Source: DASZJY01 sp036260255 (GTDB lineage Bacteria > Actinomycetota > Acidimicrobiia > Acidimicrobiales > AC-14). From it: 26,241 bases of DNA. The notes beneath the pieces were generated by a model. That model saw only the letters and a program-made list of their open reading frames with translations. It was not told the origin of the DNA and did no database searches. Of this stretch, positions 7,029 to 14,090 are shown in pieces. Positions within the stretch are counted from its first letter, which is position 1; every line of letters begins with the position of its first letter. Location of the stretch: NCBI GenBank assembly GCA_036260255.1, contig DATAAF010000052.1, positions 1-26,241 of the forward strand, in the 5' to 3' direction. The position numbers and the translations under genes are program-made.

Positions 7029-8492
7029 CGACCGCTGGTCGCCGCCCCCGCCGGAGAACCACGAGGCGATGGCGGCGGCCAGGCCGTCGACCGACTGCTC
7101 GTCGGCCACCACGCTCACGTCCAGGCCCCGGCGGCGGGCGGTGGCGGCGGTGGCCGGGCCGATGCACGCCACCACCGGGGGGACCTCGCCGGCGCCCACC
7201 GCGTCGACGTAGTTGTCGACGGTCGACGAGGAGGTGAAGGCCACCGCGTCGGCCTTGGCGGCGGCCGCCGCCACCTCGGGCGGCGGCACCACCGGCAGGG
7301 TGCGGTAGGCCTCGACCACGTCGACCGACCAGCCCTTTGCGCCCAGCCCGGACGAGAGGGCGTCGTCGGCGATGGCGGCCTGGGGGAGCAGCACCCGGCC
7401 CGACCCGTGAGGGAACGCCTCGGCCAGGGCCGAGGCCACCGACCGCCGGGGGACCAGGTCGGCCACCACCCCTCGGGCGGCGAGGGAGTCCGCCGTCGCC
7501 GGGCCGACCGCCGCCACCCGGGTGTCGCCCAGGGCGCGGGCGTCGCGGAGGCAGGCGAAGAAGCGCTCCACCGCGTTGGCCGACGTGAACGCCACCCAGC
7601 CGTAGTGGCGCACGCGGGCGGCGGCGGCGGCCAGCGCCGCCCCTCCGTCGGCGGGGTCGGCGATCTCGATGGTGGGAAGGTGGACGACCTCCGCCCCCAG
7701 GGTCCGGAGGCGATCGGCCAACGCCGACGCCTGCTCGCGGGCCCGGGTGACCACGACCCGCCGGCCGAACAGCGGGCGGGTCTCGAACCAGGCGAGGTCC
7801 AGCGCCGCCACCTTGCCGATGACGAGCGTCACGGGAGGCTCGAGCTCGACTTGGTGGAGCCGGTCGAGGGTCGTCCGCACGGTGCGCTGCCCGGGCCGGG
7901 TCCCCCACCGCACGGCGGCCACAGGAGTCCGGGCGGGGAGCCCGCCGGCGATGAGGTCGCCGGCCAGCTCGGCCCGGTGGGCAACGCCCATGAGGACCAC
8001 GATCGTCCCGCCCGCCCGGGCGACGGCGTCCCAGTCGACGGGGTCGTCGGTGGCGTGGCGGCGGTGCCCGGTGACCACCGTGAAGGAGGTGGACAGCCCC
8101 CTATGGGTGACGGGGACGCCGGCGTAGGCGGGCACGGCCACCGCCGAGGTGACGCCGGGCACCACCTCGAACGGGACCCCGGCCGCCCCGAGGGCCTCGG
8201 CCTCCTCGCCGCCCCGGCCGAAGACGAAGGGGTCCCCGCCCTTGAGCCGGACCACCTCCTGGCCCGCCCGCCCCCGCTCGACGAGCAGGGCGTTGATGCG
8301 GTCCTGGGGGATGGGCGCCCCCGGCGACTTGCCCACGTCGATGCGCTCCGCCCCCGCCGGCGCCAGGTCGAGCAGGGACGGCTCGGCCAGGCGGTCGTGC
8401 ACGACGACGTCCGCCCTCCGCAGGACCTCGGCGCCCCGCACCGTGAGAAGGCCGGGATCGCCCGGGCCCGCCCCCACCAGGTAGACGGTCAC
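7026..8492 (-). CDS. cobA-hemD: Fused uroporphyrinogen-III C-methyltransferase / uroporphyrinogen-III synthase
   Basis: A 488-residue bifunctional enzyme. Residues 1-240 are the SAM-dependent methyltransferase, with VGAGPGDPGLLT (6-17), VRLKGGDPFVFGRGGEE (81-97) and PGVTSA (112-117). It makes precorrin-2 for siroheme and cobalamin. Residues 241-488 are the HemD domain (GRRVVVTRAREQASAL onward), which cyclises hydroxymethylbilane to uroporphyrinogen III. This fusion is usual in actinobacteria. The GTG start has a GGAGAG site. Together with the upstream sirC it supplies both the methylation and the oxidation/chelation steps of siroheme. It lies 210 bases after hemC; the gap holds a 66-bp direct repeat. 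The hemB ATG lies 10 bases beyond its stop. Confidence 0.96.
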   Translation of the reverse strand: MTVYLVGAGPGDPGLLTVRGAEVLRRADVVVHDRLAEPSLLDLAPAGAERIDVGKSPGAPIPQDRINALLVERGRAGQEVVRLKGGDPFVFGRGGEEAEALGAAGVPFEVVPGVTSAVAVPAYAGVPVTHRGLSTSFTVVTGHRRHATDDPVDWDAVARAGGTIVVLMGVAHRAELAGDLIAGGLPARTPVAAVRWGTRPGQRTVRTTLDRLHQVELEPPVTLVIGKVAALDLAWFETRPLFGRRVVVTRAREQASALADRLRTLGAEVVHLPTIEIADPADGGAALAAAAARVRHYGWVAFTSANAVERFFACLRDARALGDTRVAAVGPATADSLAARGVVADLVPRRSVASALAEAFPHGSGRVLLPQAAIADDALSSGLGAKGWSVDVVEAYRTLPVVPPPEVAAAAAKADAVAFTSSSTVDNYVDAVGAGEVPPVVACIGPATAATARRRGLDVSVVADEQSVDGLAAAIASWFSGGGGDQRS

Positions 8493-8533
8493 CGTCTCTC
8501 CTGCGGACCGGCGTTCGGCGAGCCCCGAGGGCC

Positions 8534-8706
8534 CGCCGGCCCCTGCGGGTGGCGGGCGACCGGCAGGCGCCGGCGGGTCCGCTCGCCGTGCTCGGTCACT
8601 GTGCCCTCTGGTGACCGGCGCCCGGCTCGCGCTGGGGAGCCGCCGGCCCCTGCGGGTGGCGGGCGACCGGCAGGCGCCGGCGGCCCCGCTCGCCGTGCTC
8701 GGTCAC
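8534..8706. repeat. 66-bp direct repeat, two copies, each a potential hairpin
   Basis: Copies at 8534-8599 and 8641-8706 differ at two positions only and are 107 bases apart. Each contains CGCCGG..CCTGC and GCAGG..CCGGCG, able to pair as a stem interrupted by a symmetric two-base internal loop. Both end GGTCAC; in the second copy this overlaps the hemC stop codon (8703-8705). The stretch between hemC and cobA-hemD contains no convincing additional gene. Confidence 0.92.
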
Positions 8707-9668
8707 CGGGGCAAGGGCGCGAGGGTCGTCGTCATGCTCCCGACGGATGACACGAACGGCGACGCCTCGTCGAGCAGCCAGTGGCCCCCCGCGTGGTCGA
8801 GGAGGTGGCGGGCGATGCGGCGGCCCAGCTCGACGGGGTCGTCGCCGTCGCCTTCGTGGCGGAGCATCACCCGCCCGTCCCCCGACGCCACGATGGCGGT
8901 GAGGTGGATCGTGCCCTCGCCGGACTCGTCGCCGTCCTCGGCGATGGTGGCGTAGGCGCCCACCGGGCGGTCGCAGCCCCCGCCCATCTCGGCCAGCCAC
9001 GCCCGTTCCGCCTCGACGGCCCGCCGGGACGCCAGGTGGTCGACGGCCGCCAGCAGCTCCCGGGTCTCCTCGTCGTCGGCCCGGCACTCGACCGCGAGGG
9101 CCCCCTGGCCGACCTGGGGCACCATCAGCCGGACGTCGAGGATCTCGGCGGCGGCGGCCAGCCGGCCGAGGCGGCGCAGCGCCGCCGCCGCCACCACGAT
9201 GGCGTCGAAGTCGGGCGTCTTCTCCAGCCGGGTCCCGATGTTCCCCCGCACCCCGCCGAACGTGAGGTCGGACCGCAGCCAGCCCAACTGGGCCCGGCGC
9301 CGCACCGAGCCGGTCCCGACCCGACCGCCGACCGGGATGCCGTCGAGGGTGGAGCCGACCAAGGCGTCACGGGCGTCCTCCCGCTCTGGGATGGCGGCGA
9401 TGACGAGGCCGTCGGGCGTCGACGACGGGAGGTCCTTGGCCGAGTGGACGGCGATGTCGGCCCGCCCCTCGAGCACCGCCGCCTGCACCTCCTTCACGAA
9501 CACGCCCCGGTCGTTCAGCTCCCAGACCGGGGTGTCGGGGCGCTTGTCGGCGGCCGTCTCCACGACCACGTGCTCGAGCTCCACGCCGAGCGCCTCGCCG
9601 ACCGACGAGGTCTGGGTGCGGGCCAGTGGGCTCTTGCGGGTGGCGGCGCGCCGCGCCTTGTTGGCCAC
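8703..9668 (-). CDS. hemC: Hydroxymethylbilane synthase (porphobilinogen deaminase)
   Basis: Polymerises four porphobilinogen units to hydroxymethylbilane. The 321-residue protein shows ATRKSPLARTQ (9-19), the catalytic aspartate D79 in HSAKDLPSS, GTGSVRRRAQL (118-128), RGNIGTRL (141-148) and the dipyrromethane-cofactor cysteine C232 in GGGCDRPVGAY. The GTG start at 9668 has no Shine-Dalgarno sequence. Instead TAGAGT ends 6 bases before it, suggesting a leaderless transcript. It is separated from hemA by 226 bases containing a large inverted repeat. The C-terminus runs into the second copy of a 66-bp repeat. Confidence 0.96.
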   Translation of the reverse strand: MANKARRAATRKSPLARTQTSSVGEALGVELEHVVVETAADKRPDTPVWELNDRGVFVKEVQAAVLEGRADIAVHSAKDLPSSTPDGLVIAAIPEREDARDALVGSTLDGIPVGGRVGTGSVRRRAQLGWLRSDLTFGGVRGNIGTRLEKTPDFDAIVVAAAALRRLGRLAAAAEILDVRLMVPQVGQGALAVECRADDEETRELLAAVDHLASRRAVEAERAWLAEMGGGCDRPVGAYATIAEDGDESGEGTIHLTAIVASGDGRVMLRHEGDGDDPVELGRRIARHLLDHAGGHWLLDEASPFVSSVGSMTTTLAPLPR

Positions 9669-9674
9669 GCCCCG

Positions 9675-9680
9675 ACTCTA
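9675..9680 (-). promoter_or_regulatory. Candidate -10 box, leaderless hemC start
   Basis: TAGAGT matches the consensus closely and ends 6 bases before the hemC GTG at 9668. It follows the inverted repeat at 9778-9870, so hemC may have its own promoter downstream of an attenuator. Confidence 0.5.
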
Positions 9681-9721
9681 CGGCCGGGGCGGTCTCACAG
9701 GAACAGTCGGCGGCCGCCCGA

Positions 9722-9734
9722 GCGCCGAAGGCGC
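9722..9734. repeat. Small palindrome with GAA loop
   Basis: GCGCC-GAA-GGCGC forms a perfect 5-bp stem. It is one of five intergenic GAA/TTC-loop palindromes in this window (also 2148, 2253, 16100, 21994). Confidence 0.75.
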
Positions 9735-9777
9735 CCCTCCGGCTCCGCCGGCCGGGGGAGCACGATTTCACTCGCCG

Positions 9778-9870
9778 CCGGGACGAAAGGAAACCGCCTG
9801 CGCTGTTGTCAGGTCGCCGCGCGCGCCGATGAGTACGGAAGGAGCGCAGGCGGTTTCCTTCCAGTCCCGG
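9778..9870. repeat. Long inverted repeat between hemA and hemC
   Basis: The arms AAGGAAACCGCCTGCGCT (9787-9804) and its exact complement (9843-9860) form an 18-bp perfect stem around a 38-base loop. Beyond a 2/3-base bulge, CCGGGAC (9778-9784) and GTCCCGG (9864-9870) extend it by 7 bp. The structure lies 25 bases beyond the hemA stop on the operon transcript. It could be a terminator, a processing site or a small mobile palindrome. No U-run follows it. Confidence 0.9.
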
Positions 9871-9894
9871 AGCAAGCTCTGCTTGCGAGGCGAA

Positions 9895-11157
9895 TCAAAG
9901 AAACAGGTCTCTGATGGCGCTGGAGAGGCGCTCGCCACGGGGCGTGGCGGCGGCGTCCTTCAGGCGGACGGTGGGCTCATGGAGGAGCTTGGCGACGATG
10001 GCCCGGGTGAGGGCCTCCACCGCCTCCTGCTGGCGCTCGTCGAGCCCCGTCAGGCGGGCCCGGTGGCGCTCCAGCTCGCCCGCCCGCACGCCTTCGGCGT
10101 GCTGGCGCAGGGCGGCGACGGTCGGCGCGACCTCGCGAGCGGCGACGTCGGCGGTGTAGCGGGACAGCTCCTCGGCCAGGAGCGACCGGACCCGCGCGAC
10201 CTCCTTGCGCCGCTCGTCGAGACCGGACTCGACGAACGTCCGCAGGTCGGCCAGGTCGAGAAGCGTCACCGACGGCAGGTCGCCGACGCCGGGGGCGATG
10301 TTGCGGGGCATGCCCAGGTCGATCACGAGCAGCGGCCGCTCAGGGCGGTCGACCGTCGCGGCAGCCAGGTCCGACTCCTCCACCACCACGCCCGGCGCTC
10401 CGGTCGACGACAGGAGCAGGTCGGCGTCGGCCAGCACCCGGGGCAGCTCCTCGAACGGAACCGCCCGCCCCCCCACCCTCTCGGCCAGCGCCGCCGCCCG
10501 CTCCGATGTGCGGTTGACGAGCACGAGCTCCCCGCCGCCCGCCCGGGCCCCGGCCAGGGCGGAGGCCATGCCCTCACCCATCTCGCCGGCGCCGAGGACG
10601 ACGACCCGCCGCCCCTCCAGGGCCCCGAGATGGTCGGCGGCCATGACGACGGCGGCGTGGGCCAGCGAGGTGACGCCCCGGCCGATCCCCGTCTCGGTGC
10701 GAGCCCGCTTGCCCGCCTCCACCGCGTGGCGGAACAGGGCCGAGAGCCGGGCGCCGGCGGTGCCCTCGGCGCGCGCCCGCTCCCACGCGTCCCGGACCTG
10801 GCCCAGGATCTGGCTCTCGCCGATGACGACCGAGTCGAGCCCCGCCGACACGCCGAAGAGGTGGGCGGCGGCGGCCTCGTCCGTGTAGGTGTAGAGGCCG
10901 TCGGTGAACTCCTCGGGCGGCACGAACCCCAGCTCGGACAGGAAGTTGCGCACGTCCTGGGCGGCCCCGTGGAAGCGCTCGGCCACCACGTAGGCCTCCA
11001 CCCGGTGGCACGTGGAGAGCAGCACCGCCTCGCTGACGAAGGCGCGTTTGGTGAGGTTGGCCAGCGCCTTGGGGAGCTGGGAGTCGGCGACCGCCATCCG
11101 CTCGAGCACCTCGAGCGGCACGGTGCGGTGGCTCAGTCCGACTACGACGACAGACAC
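9895..11157 (-). CDS. hemA: Glutamyl-tRNA reductase
   Basis: First committed step of the C5 pathway: NADPH reduction of glutamyl-tRNA to glutamate-1-semialdehyde. In the 420-residue protein, GLSHRTVPLEVLER (7-20) and the nucleophilic C50 in LLSTCHRVEAY are clear; many family members have Asn at the position after the Cys, while here it is His51. SVVIGESQILGQV (about 108-120) and the nucleotide motif VLGAGEMGEG (from about 187) follow. The C-terminal dimerisation helix region is complete. The GTG start lies inside the end of sirC (16-base overlap), with AAGGGAG upstream. It works with hemL at the end of the same operon. Confidence 0.97.
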   Translation of the reverse strand: MSVVVVGLSHRTVPLEVLERMAVADSQLPKALANLTKRAFVSEAVLLSTCHRVEAYVVAERFHGAAQDVRNFLSELGFVPPEEFTDGLYTYTDEAAAAHLFGVSAGLDSVVIGESQILGQVRDAWERARAEGTAGARLSALFRHAVEAGKRARTETGIGRGVTSLAHAAVVMAADHLGALEGRRVVVLGAGEMGEGMASALAGARAGGGELVLVNRTSERAAALAERVGGRAVPFEELPRVLADADLLLSSTGAPGVVVEESDLAAATVDRPERPLLVIDLGMPRNIAPGVGDLPSVTLLDLADLRTFVESGLDERRKEVARVRSLLAEELSRYTADVAAREVAPTVAALRQHAEGVRAGELERHRARLTGLDERQQEAVEALTRAIVAKLLHEPTVRLKDAAATPRGERLSSAIRDLFL

Positions 11158-11792
11158 GTCTCGAGGCGCTCCCTTGCCGAATCGAGGTCACCGCTGCGTA
11201 TCAGGTCGAGCATGTCGGAGTCGAGGGCTTTCTGCCAGTCGATGTCGGTGGGGCTGCCCCCGACGGCCTTGATGGCGGCCCGCTGCTCGGCGACCAGGTC
11301 GAGCAGGACCTCGTACTCGGGCCCGAACATGGCCTCCAGCCGCTGCCGGAGCCACCGGGACACCGCCGGGCTGCGGCCGCCCGTCGACACCGTGAGCACG
11401 AGCGAGCCCCTGCGCACGACCGAGGGCAGGGTGAACGAGCAGTTCTCGGGATCGTCGGCCCCACAGACCCAGATGCCCTCGGCCTCGCAGTCGACGAAGA
11501 CGGCCCGGTTGACGGCGGAGGAGTTGGTCGCGGCGATCACGAGACGTTGACCCGCCACGTCGGCCTGCTGATACTCCCGTTCGTCGAAGGTGACCTCGGG
11601 CCAGCCCCGGATCTCTTCGTCGATCTCCGGTGCGACCACGCGCACGACCGCGCCGCAGGCCAACAGCCCCTCGACCTTGCGGGCGGCCACGCTGCCCCCG
11701 CCCACGACGAGACACGGCCGGCCCTCGAGGATCAGGTTCACCGGGTACGGCCGAGCCAGCCGACGCTCGGGAGTGGCCACGGCCACCGACAC
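11142..11792 (-). CDS. sirC: Precorrin-2 dehydrogenase / sirohydrochlorin ferrochelatase (CysG N-terminal type)
   Basis: A 216-residue protein of the Met8p/CysG-N family, which oxidises precorrin-2 to sirohydrochlorin with NAD and may insert iron. It has PVNLILEGRPCLVVGGGSVA with the Rossmann motif at 30-34, VIAATNSSAVNR (about 85-96) and the family block CSFTLPSVVRRGSLVLTVST followed by GGRSPAVSRWLR. The methyltransferase domain normally fused in CysG is supplied by the cobA-hemD gene in the same operon. The GTG start overlaps the last base of the rex stop (TAGTG), and its stop overlaps hemA. Whether it also chelates iron cannot be decided from sequence. Confidence 0.93.
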   Translation of the reverse strand: MSVAVATPERRLARPYPVNLILEGRPCLVVGGGSVAARKVEGLLACGAVVRVVAPEIDEEIRGWPEVTFDEREYQQADVAGQRLVIAATNSSAVNRAVFVDCEAEGIWVCGADDPENCSFTLPSVVRRGSLVLTVSTGGRSPAVSRWLRQRLEAMFGPEYEVLLDLVAEQRAAIKAVGGSPTDIDWQKALDSDMLDLIRSGDLDSARERLETCLSS

Positions 11793-12613
11793 TAAAAGGC
11801 CACCTGCCCGGTTGCGTCGGCGGGCAGCTCGTCCAGCGGCGTCCCGCCGCCGCGGCGCTGCTGGTAGAAGGACAGGATCTGCAGCTCGATCGACAGGTCG
11901 ACCTTGCGGAGGGACACCTCGGGCGGGACGGCGAGGACCACCGGGGCGAAGTTCAGGATCGAGCTCACGCCCGACGCCACCAGCCGGTCGGCGACGTCCT
12001 GGGCGACGCTCGCCGGGGTGGCGATGATGCCGATGGCCACCTGGTGCTCGGCCACGATCTCGGGGAGCTCGTCGAGGTGGCGGATGGCCATGCCGCCGAC
12101 CTTCTCGCCAACCTTGGCCGGGTCGGCGTCCACCAGGGCGGCGATGCGGAACCCCCTCGCCGCGAAACCCTTGTAGTTGGCGAGGGCGTGGCCCAGGTTC
12201 CCGATCCCGACGATCACCACCGGCCAGTCCTGGGTGAGCCCCAGGACCCGCGAGACCTGGAGCAGCAGGTACTCGACGTCGTAGCCAACCCCCCGGGTGC
12301 CGTACGAGCCCAGGTACGAGAGGTCCTTGCGGACCTTGGCGGCGTTCACCCCGGCCATCTCCGCCAGCCGCTCCGATGAGATCGTGACGACCTTGGCGTC
12401 GGCCAGCTCGACGAGGCAGCGGAGGTAGACGGGGAGGCGGGCCACCGTCGCCTCGGGGACCCGGCGGTCGCCCCGATGGTAGGCATCGGCGGCGTCGTCG
12501 CCCTCCTCGACGTGCTCCGGCAGCGGCGCGGCGGCGGCCTGGGTGAGGTGCCAGCGCCAGTCCGCACGGACCCCTTCGGCGGACCGGTCCGCCGGCGGGG
12601 CGTCGTCGGACAT
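11792..12613 (-). CDS. rex: Redox-sensing transcriptional repressor Rex
   Basis: Rex binds DNA when NAD+ is high and releases it when NADH binds, derepressing respiratory and heme genes. The 273-residue protein has a winged-helix domain (about 52-110: RVPEATVARLPVYLRCL, ERLAEMAGVNAAKVRKDLSYLG). The Rossmann motif VIVGIGNLGHALANYKGF (133-150) follows, and the domain-swapped C-terminal helix is VDLSIELQILSFYQQRR. It carries about 50 extra N-terminal residues and a C-terminal tail compared with typical 210-220-residue Rex. I chose the ATG at 12613 because TACACT lies exactly 7 bases upstream. It heads the heme operon, as in the rex-hemACD operon described in Streptomyces coelicolor. Confidence 0.96.
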   Translation of the reverse strand: MSDDAPPADRSAEGVRADWRWHLTQAAAAPLPEHVEEGDDAADAYHRGDRRVPEATVARLPVYLRCLVELADAKVVTISSERLAEMAGVNAAKVRKDLSYLGSYGTRGVGYDVEYLLLQVSRVLGLTQDWPVVIVGIGNLGHALANYKGFAARGFRIAALVDADPAKVGEKVGGMAIRHLDELPEIVAEHQVAIGIIATPASVAQDVADRLVASGVSSILNFAPVVLAVPPEVSLRKVDLSIELQILSFYQQRRGGGTPLDELPADATGQVAF

Positions 12614-12620
12614 CGTCCTC

Positions 12621-12650
12621 AGTGTACGAACCTCGTGCGCCGCTTCACAA
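12621..12650 (-). promoter_or_regulatory. rex promoter with overlapping candidate Rex operator
   Basis: Minus strand: -35 TTGTGA (12650-12645), 18-base spacer, -10 TACACT (12626-12621), then 7 bases to the rex ATG. The -35 lies in TTGTGAA (12650-12644), a perfect half of the published Rex consensus TTGTGAA-N4-TTCACAA. The other half, four bases away (12639-12633), matches 4 of 7. Such placement would give autorepression of the heme operon at low NADH. Confidence 0.55.
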
Positions 12651-12726
12651 GCGCCCCACCACCGAACGCGTCGGGAACGGTTCAAGCCCCCGGCCCGTCC
12701 CGCCGAAGGTCGTCGTGACAGAAGCA

Positions 12727-12785
12727 CGAGCCTGCAAGCACTGAGGGACCTGGCGCTGCGTCGGGGGACGAGCTCCCCAGGCTCG
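12727..12785 (+). other. Structured leader element before the CAP-domain gene
   Basis: CGAGCCTG (12727-12734) and CAGGCTCG (12778-12785) are exact complements. An inner GGGGA/TCCCC stem with a CGAGC loop lies just before the closing arm. The element ends 28 bases before the CAP ATG. It does not match a riboswitch that I can name. Confidence 0.4.
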
Positions 12786-12813
12786 GGCGTCAGCTCGGCT
12801 CGGGAGAGGGGAC

Positions 12814-13488
12814 ATGCGAAGGCGTTGCCTTGGATCCGTCGCGCTCGCGGCGCTGACGGTGGGGTTGGGGGCGGTCACTCCCGCCGCTCCGGCGGCGGCG
12901 GCGTCGTCGCAGGAGCTGCAGCTGTTCGACCTGGTCAACCAGGTGCGGGCGTCGGTCGGAGTGCCGGCGCTCCAGCTCGACGAGGGCATCTCGGTGGTCT
13001 CCCGGGCCTGGGCTCTGCAGATGGCGGCGGCGGGGACGATCTCGCACAACCCGAACTTCAAGACGCTCGTCGGCGGCTGGTCGCGCATCGGCGAGAACGT
13101 GGGGATGGGTCACCCGCTCGGCGTCGTCCACCAGGCGCTGGTCGAGAGCCCCGGCCACTACGCCAACATCGTCGAGCCGGCGTACACCAGGGTCGGCATC
13201 GGCGTGGTCGACGTGGGCGCCGGCAACGTGTACGTGGTCGAGAACTTCGTCCGCCCCAGGTCGGCCGGCGCCTCGGGCGCGCCGGCGGCGCCACCTCCGA
13301 CCACCGCCCGCCGGGCGGCGTCGACGACCGCGCCCGCCCGGCCCTCCGCGCCGCGTCCGGCGGCCGACCTCGCGCCGGCCCGCCCGGCGGCCCCGGCGGC
13401 GGCCCCGGCGCCGATCCAGGCGCCCAGCCCCGTCCTCACCTACGTCCTCGACGGGTTGCGGGCGTTCGACCAGCGCTTCCGGCACTGA
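12814..13488 (+). CDS. Secreted CAP/SCP-domain protein
   Basis: A 224-residue exported protein. A signal peptide (residues 1-30, charged MRRRC start, hydrophobic core, AAPAAAA cleavage region) precedes a CAP (cysteine-rich secretory/antigen 5/PR-1) domain at about 32-148. Its cavity residues H78 (TISHNP), E94 (IGENVG) and H115 (ESPGHYANIV) are present. An Ala/Pro-rich linker (about 150-205) and a short terminal amphipathic segment follow. Bacterial CAP proteins are extracellular, with roles that remain mostly undefined. The ATG has GGGAGAGGGG upstream. It is divergent from rex across a 200-base gap. The substrate or ligand is unknown. Confidence 0.93.
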   Translation: MRRRCLGSVALAALTVGLGAVTPAAPAAAASSQELQLFDLVNQVRASVGVPALQLDEGISVVSRAWALQMAAAGTISHNPNFKTLVGGWSRIGENVGMGHPLGVVHQALVESPGHYANIVEPAYTRVGIGVVDVGAGNVYVVENFVRPRSAGASGAPAAPPPTTARRAASTTAPARPSAPRPAADLAPARPAAPAAAPAPIQAPSPVLTYVLDGLRAFDQRFRH

Positions 13489-13519
13489 GCCGCGGCCCTT
13501 CCCACCAGGGCCCGGCCGG

Positions 13520-13525
13520 TACGGT
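13520..13525 (+). promoter_or_regulatory. Candidate -10 box, leaderless response regulator start
   Basis: TACGGT ends exactly 7 bases before the GTG at 13533. No Shine-Dalgarno sequence is present there, so the box supports a leaderless transcript and decides the start. Confidence 0.45.
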
Positions 13526-13532
13526 GGGCCCG

Positions 13533-13913
13533 GTGGCAGCCAAGCCGATCCGGGTGATGGTGGTCGACGACACGCCCCACGTCCTGCGCATGCTCACCTC
13601 GATGCTCTCGATCGACGGGTTCGACGTCGTGTCCGAGGCCACCAGCGGCGCCGAGGCCGTCGAGCGGCTGGAGGAGGCCGATCCGGACGTCGTCGTCATC
13701 GACTACAAGATGCCGGTCATGGACGGCCTGACCGCCGCCCGCGAGCTGCGGTCACGCCGGCCCCACCAGGTCGTCGTCCTCTACACGGCCTACATCGACG
13801 ACGCCCTCGAGCGGGAGGCGGCCGAGGTGGGGGTGGCGCTGTGCCTCGACAAGATCGAGGGCCTGGCTTCGCTCGAGCGCGAGATCAGCCGCCTGTGCAC
13901 GAGCCTGACCTGA
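13533..13913 (+). CDS. Single-domain (CheY-like) response regulator
   Basis: A 126-residue receiver domain with no output domain. The acidic pocket is D12/D13 (VMVVDDTPHV), the phosphoacceptor is D57 (VVIDYKMPVMDG), the switch Thr is T85 (VLYTAYID) and the conserved lysine is K107 (CLDKIEG). The partner kinase is not in the window. The start at 13533 is chosen because TACGGT lies 7 bases before it; an in-frame GTG at 13524 overlaps that box. The gene converges with the minus-strand miniprotein and SAM hydrolase genes. The output must come through protein interaction, which cannot be predicted here. Confidence 0.92.
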   Translation: MAAKPIRVMVVDDTPHVLRMLTSMLSIDGFDVVSEATSGAEAVERLEEADPDVVVIDYKMPVMDGLTAARELRSRRPHQVVVLYTAYIDDALEREAAEVGVALCLDKIEGLASLEREISRLCTSLT

Positions 13914-13935
13914 TCCGCCAGTCGGGAAAGTGGGA

Positions 13936-13996
13936 GCTAGGAGCGGGCTGATCTACTGAGGCCGGGCGTCCCCCCAACCTCGTACACGCTCCTAGC
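13936..13996. terminator. Inverted repeat between convergent genes
   Basis: GCTAGGAGCG (13936-13945) and CGCTCCTAGC (13987-13996) are perfect complements around a 41-base loop. They lie between the response regulator and the minus-strand genes and overlap the miniprotein stop codon. The loop is long for an intrinsic terminator and no T-run follows. Confidence 0.4.
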
Positions 13997-14081
13997 GGGC
14001 CAGCACCAGGAACTGCACGATGGCGGCGGCCAGGATGGCGGCCAGCAGGAAGGCCAGGACGAACACCGTCGTGCGTCGCAC
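13992..14081 (-). CDS. 29-residue single-helix membrane miniprotein
   Basis: From GTG 14081 to TAG the frame encodes MRRTTVFVLAFLLAAILAA, continuing to a C-terminus of AIVQFLVLAR. It has a positively charged N-terminus, one unbroken hydrophobic helix of about 22 residues and a terminal Arg. The start lies 9 bases beyond the SAM hydroxide adenosyltransferase stop on the same strand. Only a weak GAGCGAA precedes it. The charge pattern predicts an inner-membrane single-span protein with N-in orientation. It is too short for standard gene callers. A chance hydrophobic frame in GC-rich DNA cannot be excluded. Confidence 0.5.
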   Translation of the reverse strand: MRRTTVFVLAFLLAAILAAAIVQFLVLAR

Positions 14082-14090
14082 TGCGTTCGC

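Noticed and set aside
6582..8750. Long plus-strand open frame opposite hemB and cobA-hemD
   Set aside because: It is antisense to two clearly recognisable enzymes and has biased Arg/Gly/Pro/His composition with no domain; long shadow frames are expected at this G+C content.
9199..11550. 783-residue plus-strand frame opposite hemC and hemA
   Set aside because: Antisense shadow with no motif. HemA and HemC signatures are complete on the other strand.
12614..12727. N-terminal extension of Rex from an upstream start at 12727
   Set aside because: The extra residues do not resemble Rex and would span the rex promoter and operator. TACACT lies 7 bases before the ATG at 12613.
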